From: Paraktedonobacter sp035294465
GTDB taxonomy: Bacteria > Chloroflexota > Ktedonobacteria > Ktedonobacterales > Ktedonobacteraceae
Reading direction: 5' to 3'
DNA: 15,023 nt
NCBI GenBank assembly: GCA_035294465.1
Contig: DATGKW010000239.1
Coordinates: 1 to 15,023, forward strand
The position numbers and the translations under genes were made by a program. Shown here piece by piece: positions 12,770-15,023 of the stretch. How positions within the stretch are numbered: the stretch's first letter is position 1; each line of letters begins with the position of its first letter. Under the pieces are notes generated by a model. That model had not been told where the DNA came from, ran no database searches, and saw nothing but the letters and a program-made list of their open reading frames with translations.

Positions 12770-13534
12770 ATGGGACGACTTGACGGACGAGTTGCTTTCG
12801 TCACAGGCGCCGGAAGAGGCATTGGAGCCGCGACCGCCCTGCGACTGGCCGAAGATGGAGCACGTGTCGCGCTGGCCGATCTCGACACGAGCGGCTGCGA
12901 AGCTGTAGCCGCCGATATCCGCGCGCTTGGTTCTGAGGCGCTGATCTTCGAGTGCGATGTAGCTAATCCAACAGTAGTGCAGAGCGCCGTTGACAAAACT
13001 GCCGAGTACTTCGGCAAACTGGATATTCTGGTTAACAACGCCGGAGTGCTGCGCGATAACCTGATCTTCAAGATGAGCGACGACGATTGGGAAACGGTCA
13101 TCAACGTCCACTTGCGTGGCGCTTTCAATTGCTGCCGAGCCGCGCAGAAATATATGGTCCAGCAGAAGTACGGGCGTATCGTCTCGCTCTCCTCGACCTC
13201 CGCGCTCGGCAATCGCGGCCAGGTGAACTATTCGTCGGCCAAAGCTGGCTTGCAAGGTCTCACGCGCACCCTGGCTATTGAGCTCGGTCCATTCGGCATT
13301 ACAACGAATGCGGTAGCTCCTGGCTTTATCGATACCGAGATGACCAGATCTACAGCTCGCCGTCAGGGACTTGATCCTGACGAGGTGATCGCTAACGCGT
13401 CAAAGACGATCCCTGTGCGCCGCGTCGGGCAGCCAAGAGACGTCGCCAACGTGATCTGCTTCCTCGTTTCCGAAGAGGCCGGTTACGTCAACGGCCAGAT
13501 TATCTATGTCGCCGGGGGTCCACGCGGATCATAG
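12770..13534 (+). CDS. Short-chain dehydrogenase/reductase, FabG-like
   Basis: A 254-residue classical SDR, an NAD(P)-dependent oxidoreductase with a Rossmann fold. TGAGRGIG (12-19) binds the cofactor, NNAG (89-92) stabilises the central sheet, and Asn112, Ser141, Tyr154 and Lys158 form the catalytic tetrad. The RDNLIFKMSDDDW segment and APGFIDTEMT (173-182) are close to beta-ketoacyl-ACP reductases (FabG). However, Asp37 at the end of strand 2 favours NAD(H) over the NADPH of typical FabG, and no acyl carrier protein or other fatty-acid gene is nearby. The substrate is therefore open. The start is secure: GGAGGG lies 5 bases before the ATG. A long structured leader precedes it. guaA follows after 101 bases that contain the parS-like repeat. 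Confidence 0.95.
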   Translation: MGRLDGRVAFVTGAGRGIGAATALRLAEDGARVALADLDTSGCEAVAADIRALGSEALIFECDVANPTVVQSAVDKTAEYFGKLDILVNNAGVLRDNLIFKMSDDDWETVINVHLRGAFNCCRAAQKYMVQQKYGRIVSLSSTSALGNRGQVNYSSAKAGLQGLTRTLAIELGPFGITTNAVAPGFIDTEMTRSTARRQGLDPDEVIANASKTIPVRRVGQPRDVANVICFLVSEEAGYVNGQIIYVAGGPRGS

Positions 13535-13543
13535 CAGAGAGAA

Positions 13544-13559
13544 CGTTTCACGTGAAACT
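13544..13559. promoter_or_regulatory. parS-like site 1
   Basis: CGTTTCACGTGAAACT matches the bacterial parS consensus TGTTTCACGTGAAACA at 14 of 16 positions, and the central 14-bp palindrome is perfect. parS is the loading site of the ParB partition protein. This is inferred from the consensus only. Confidence 0.65.
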
Positions 13560-13600
13560 CGCAAAAGCACTGTCGCGGCTTTTGTGAGTCTCACGTGAAA
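13546..13600. repeat. Near-perfect 23-bp inverted repeat between the SDR gene and guaA
   Basis: Arms 13546-13568 and 13578-13600 are reverse complements at 21 of 23 positions (one G-T, one A-C) around a 9-base loop. Each arm starts or ends with a TTTCACGTGA-type palindrome, and the inner part is CAAAAGC/GCTTTTG. As RNA it would be a very stable hairpin, but no T-run follows, so it is not a standard terminator for the SDR gene. Confidence 0.85.
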
Positions 13601-13602
13601 TA
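13587..13602. promoter_or_regulatory. parS-like site 2
   Basis: AGTCTCACGTGAAATA matches the parS consensus at 13 of 16 positions. Its centre is 43 bp from that of site 1, about four helical turns. It is weaker than site 1 and might be only the partner arm of the inverted repeat. Confidence 0.45.
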
Positions 13603-13635
13603 GAATAAGATTTCATGTTACAGGAGAAAGAGTAT

Positions 13636-15023
13636 ATGCAAGCCCTGGAGCGCCGGCAGGCGATTATTGTTCTCGACTACGGTTCTCAATACAGCCGGCT
13701 GATCACCCGCCGCGTGCGCGAGTGCCATGTCTACAGCGAACTGGTTCCTGCCAGCACGACTCTCGCACAACTTCAGCGGAATACTCACCTGGATATCAAA
13801 GGCTTCATCCTTTCTGGCGGCCCCTCCAGCGTCTACGACGAGAACGCGCCATCCTGCGATCCCGCAATTCTGGCCAGCGGGCTGCCCATCCTGGGTATTT
13901 GCTATGGCATGCATCTGCTGGCGCATCAGCTTGGCGGGCACGTGCAACTTACCGGCGACAGGCGCGAATACGGCCCGGCCACTCTCGAAGTAAGCCCTGA
14001 GATCCTGAGCCAGCCTATGATCGCGCGTATCTTTGAGGGAATCACCACCACGCCCGCGCAAACCGAACATCCGAGCCAGTCTTCTCATACCCTGCGCCTG
14101 CCGGTGTGGATGAGTCACGGCGATAGCGTTGACCGTCTGCCGGATGGCTTTCAAGTTCTGGCCAGCAGCGAAAGCAACCCTGTGACCGCTATGGCCAATG
14201 AGCGCGGCCTGATTGGCCTGCAATTCCATCCCGAAGTCACGCACACGCCCCAGGGCAAAGAGATCATTCGCAATTTTCTCTACTCCATCTGCGGCTGCTC
14301 GCCCTCCTGGACCTCTACCTCGGTCATCGACGAGGCCATAGCTTCGATTCGCCAGCAGGTTGGCTCCGAACGGCTCATCTGCGCGCTTTCGGGCGGCGTC
14401 GATTCGGCCGTAGCCGCACTGCTGGTCCATCGAGCGGTGGGCGACCAGCTCACGTGTATTTTTGTCGATAATGGCTGTATGCGCGCAGGCGAACGTGAGC
14501 AGGTGATTGAGACCTTCAACAAGACCCTGCACATTCCTCTGCGCGCGGTCGATGCTGGCGAACGCTTTCTGGCTCGCCTGGAAGGCGTCAGCGATCCCGA
14601 AGAGAAACGCAAGATCATCGGCGAAGAGTTCATCCGCATCTTTGAAGAAGAGGCCGAGAAGCTGTCCACAGACGCCCCCATCAATTTCCTCGTCCAGGGC
14701 ACGCTCTACCCCGACGTGATCGAGAGCACCAGCCACGACACTGCCGTTACAGCCACGCGGATCAAAACTCACCACAACGTCGGCGGCCTGCCTCAAGAAA
14801 TGACTCTCAAGCTGGTCGAGCCGCTGCGCATGCTCTTCAAGGACGAGGTACGCGAGATCGGCCTGGCGCTTGGCCTGCCGGAAGAATGGGTCTGGCGTCA
14901 TCCTTTTCCCGGTCCGGGCCTGGCTATCCGCGTTATCGGTCCCGTCAGCAAAGAGCGCCTGGACATCCTGCGCGCTGCTGACGCCATTGTCATCGAGGAG
15001 ATTCGCAAGGCAGGCATCTACAA
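13636..15023 (+). CDS. guaA: GMP synthase (glutamine-hydrolysing), 3' end outside window
   Basis: Converts XMP to GMP using ATP and glutamine, the last step of guanine nucleotide synthesis. 462 codons are visible without a stop; the family has about 510-525, so roughly the last 50-60 residues of the dimerisation domain are missing. The class I glutamine amidotransferase half has the oxyanion region SGGPSSVYD, nucleophile Cys89 (GICYGMH), and His198 and Glu200 (FHPEV). The ATP-pyrophosphatase half has the P-loop SGGVDS (252-257), the FVDNG segment and, near the end, HPFPGPGLAIR. Between about residues 136 and 156 a Thr/Ser/His-rich stretch is longer than in the enterobacterial enzyme. ATG 13636 has AGGAG 9 bases upstream. 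An in-frame ATG at 13615 has no ribosome site. No purine riboswitch is visible in the 101-base upstream gap, which instead holds the parS-like repeat. Confidence 0.97.
   Translation, partial: MQALERRQAIIVLDYGSQYSRLITRRVRECHVYSELVPASTTLAQLQRNTHLDIKGFILSGGPSSVYDENAPSCDPAILASGLPILGICYGMHLLAHQLGGHVQLTGDRREYGPATLEVSPEILSQPMIARIFEGITTTPAQTEHPSQSSHTLRLPVWMSHGDSVDRLPDGFQVLASSESNPVTAMANERGLIGLQFHPEVTHTPQGKEIIRNFLYSICGCSPSWTSTSVIDEAIASIRQQVGSERLICALSGGVDSAVAALLVHRAVGDQLTCIFVDNGCMRAGEREQVIETFNKTLHIPLRAVDAGERFLARLEGVSDPEEKRKIIGEEFIRIFEEEAEKLSTDAPINFLVQGTLYPDVIESTSHDTAVTATRIKTHHNVGGLPQEMTLKLVEPLRMLFKDEVREIGLALGLPEEWVWRHPFPGPGLAIRVIGPVSKERLDILRAADAIVIEEIRKAGIY

Noticed and set aside
12566..13255. 229-codon minus-strand frame over the SDR gene
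   Set aside because: It is the shadow of a gene with a full SDR motif set and a strong ribosome site.
12860..14465. Further CACGTG words in the SDR and guaA genes as extra parS sites
   Set aside because: They lack the TTTC/GAAA flanks of parS and match only the central 6 bases, so they are expected by chance.
13618..14901. 427-codon minus-strand frame
   Set aside because: It is antisense to guaA, whose catalytic motifs are intact on the plus strand. Biased codons leave the opposite strand open.
1..15023. CRISPR array, insertion sequence or prophage
   Set aside because: No regularly spaced direct repeats, no transposase or integrase motifs and no terminal repeats with target duplications were seen.

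Overview
The window reads as ordinary bacterial chromosome at moderate GC, from a large-genome, Gram-positive-like lineage. Chloroflexota of the Ktedonobacteria type is my best guess. It rests on the GyrB and ClpB sequence style, a NarL-type kinase/regulator fusion, a membrane double-zinc-ribbon protein with a Met/Gly/Pro tail, and long, mostly monocistronic spacing. This is inference from sequence character, not a database result.

Layout. 1-1611: an amidase-signature hydrolase (+). 1700-1819: tRNA-Arg(CCU) with its own terminator. 1820-2314: a scar-like region with a hairpin, a promoter/operator-like block and the 3' part of a nitroreductase gene that has lost its N-terminal half. 2315-5188 (-): gyrB, and upstream of it a two-helix membrane protein with paired zinc ribbons. 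5189-5834: a 646-base divergent intergenic region. 5835-6815 (+): a membrane-anchored glucosaminidase-type cell-wall hydrolase. 6830-10850 (-): clpB followed after 4 bases by a three-part regulator (degenerate NarL-type kinase module, divergent receiver, LuxR-type HTH), almost certainly one operon. 11043-11114: tRNA-Thr(UGU), then a large branched inverted repeat ending in a T-run. 11263-11976 (-): a coiled-coil C4 zinc-ribbon protein. 12225-13534 (+): a small cupin and an SDR (FabG-like) oxidoreductase with a strongly structured 5' leader. 13636-end (+): guaA (GMP synthase), cut by the window edge.

Most genes are housekeeping: DNA topology, protein disaggregation, tRNAs, GMP synthesis and wall turnover. 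The observations I would follow up are non-coding. (1) Between the SDR gene and guaA lie two sites that closely match the bacterial parS (ParB-binding) consensus, built into a near-perfect 23-bp inverted repeat. (2) A nested RNA structure fills the SDR leader and closes directly against the Shine-Dalgarno sequence. (3) A palindrome overlaps the -10 of the clpB promoter, which drives a chaperone plus a degenerate regulator. (4) A dense cluster of GTAC-centred sites lies in the gyrB leader. (5) Extended -10 promoters (TGN-TAnnnT) recur before most genes. I saw no CRISPR array, insertion sequence, transposase or phage gene.
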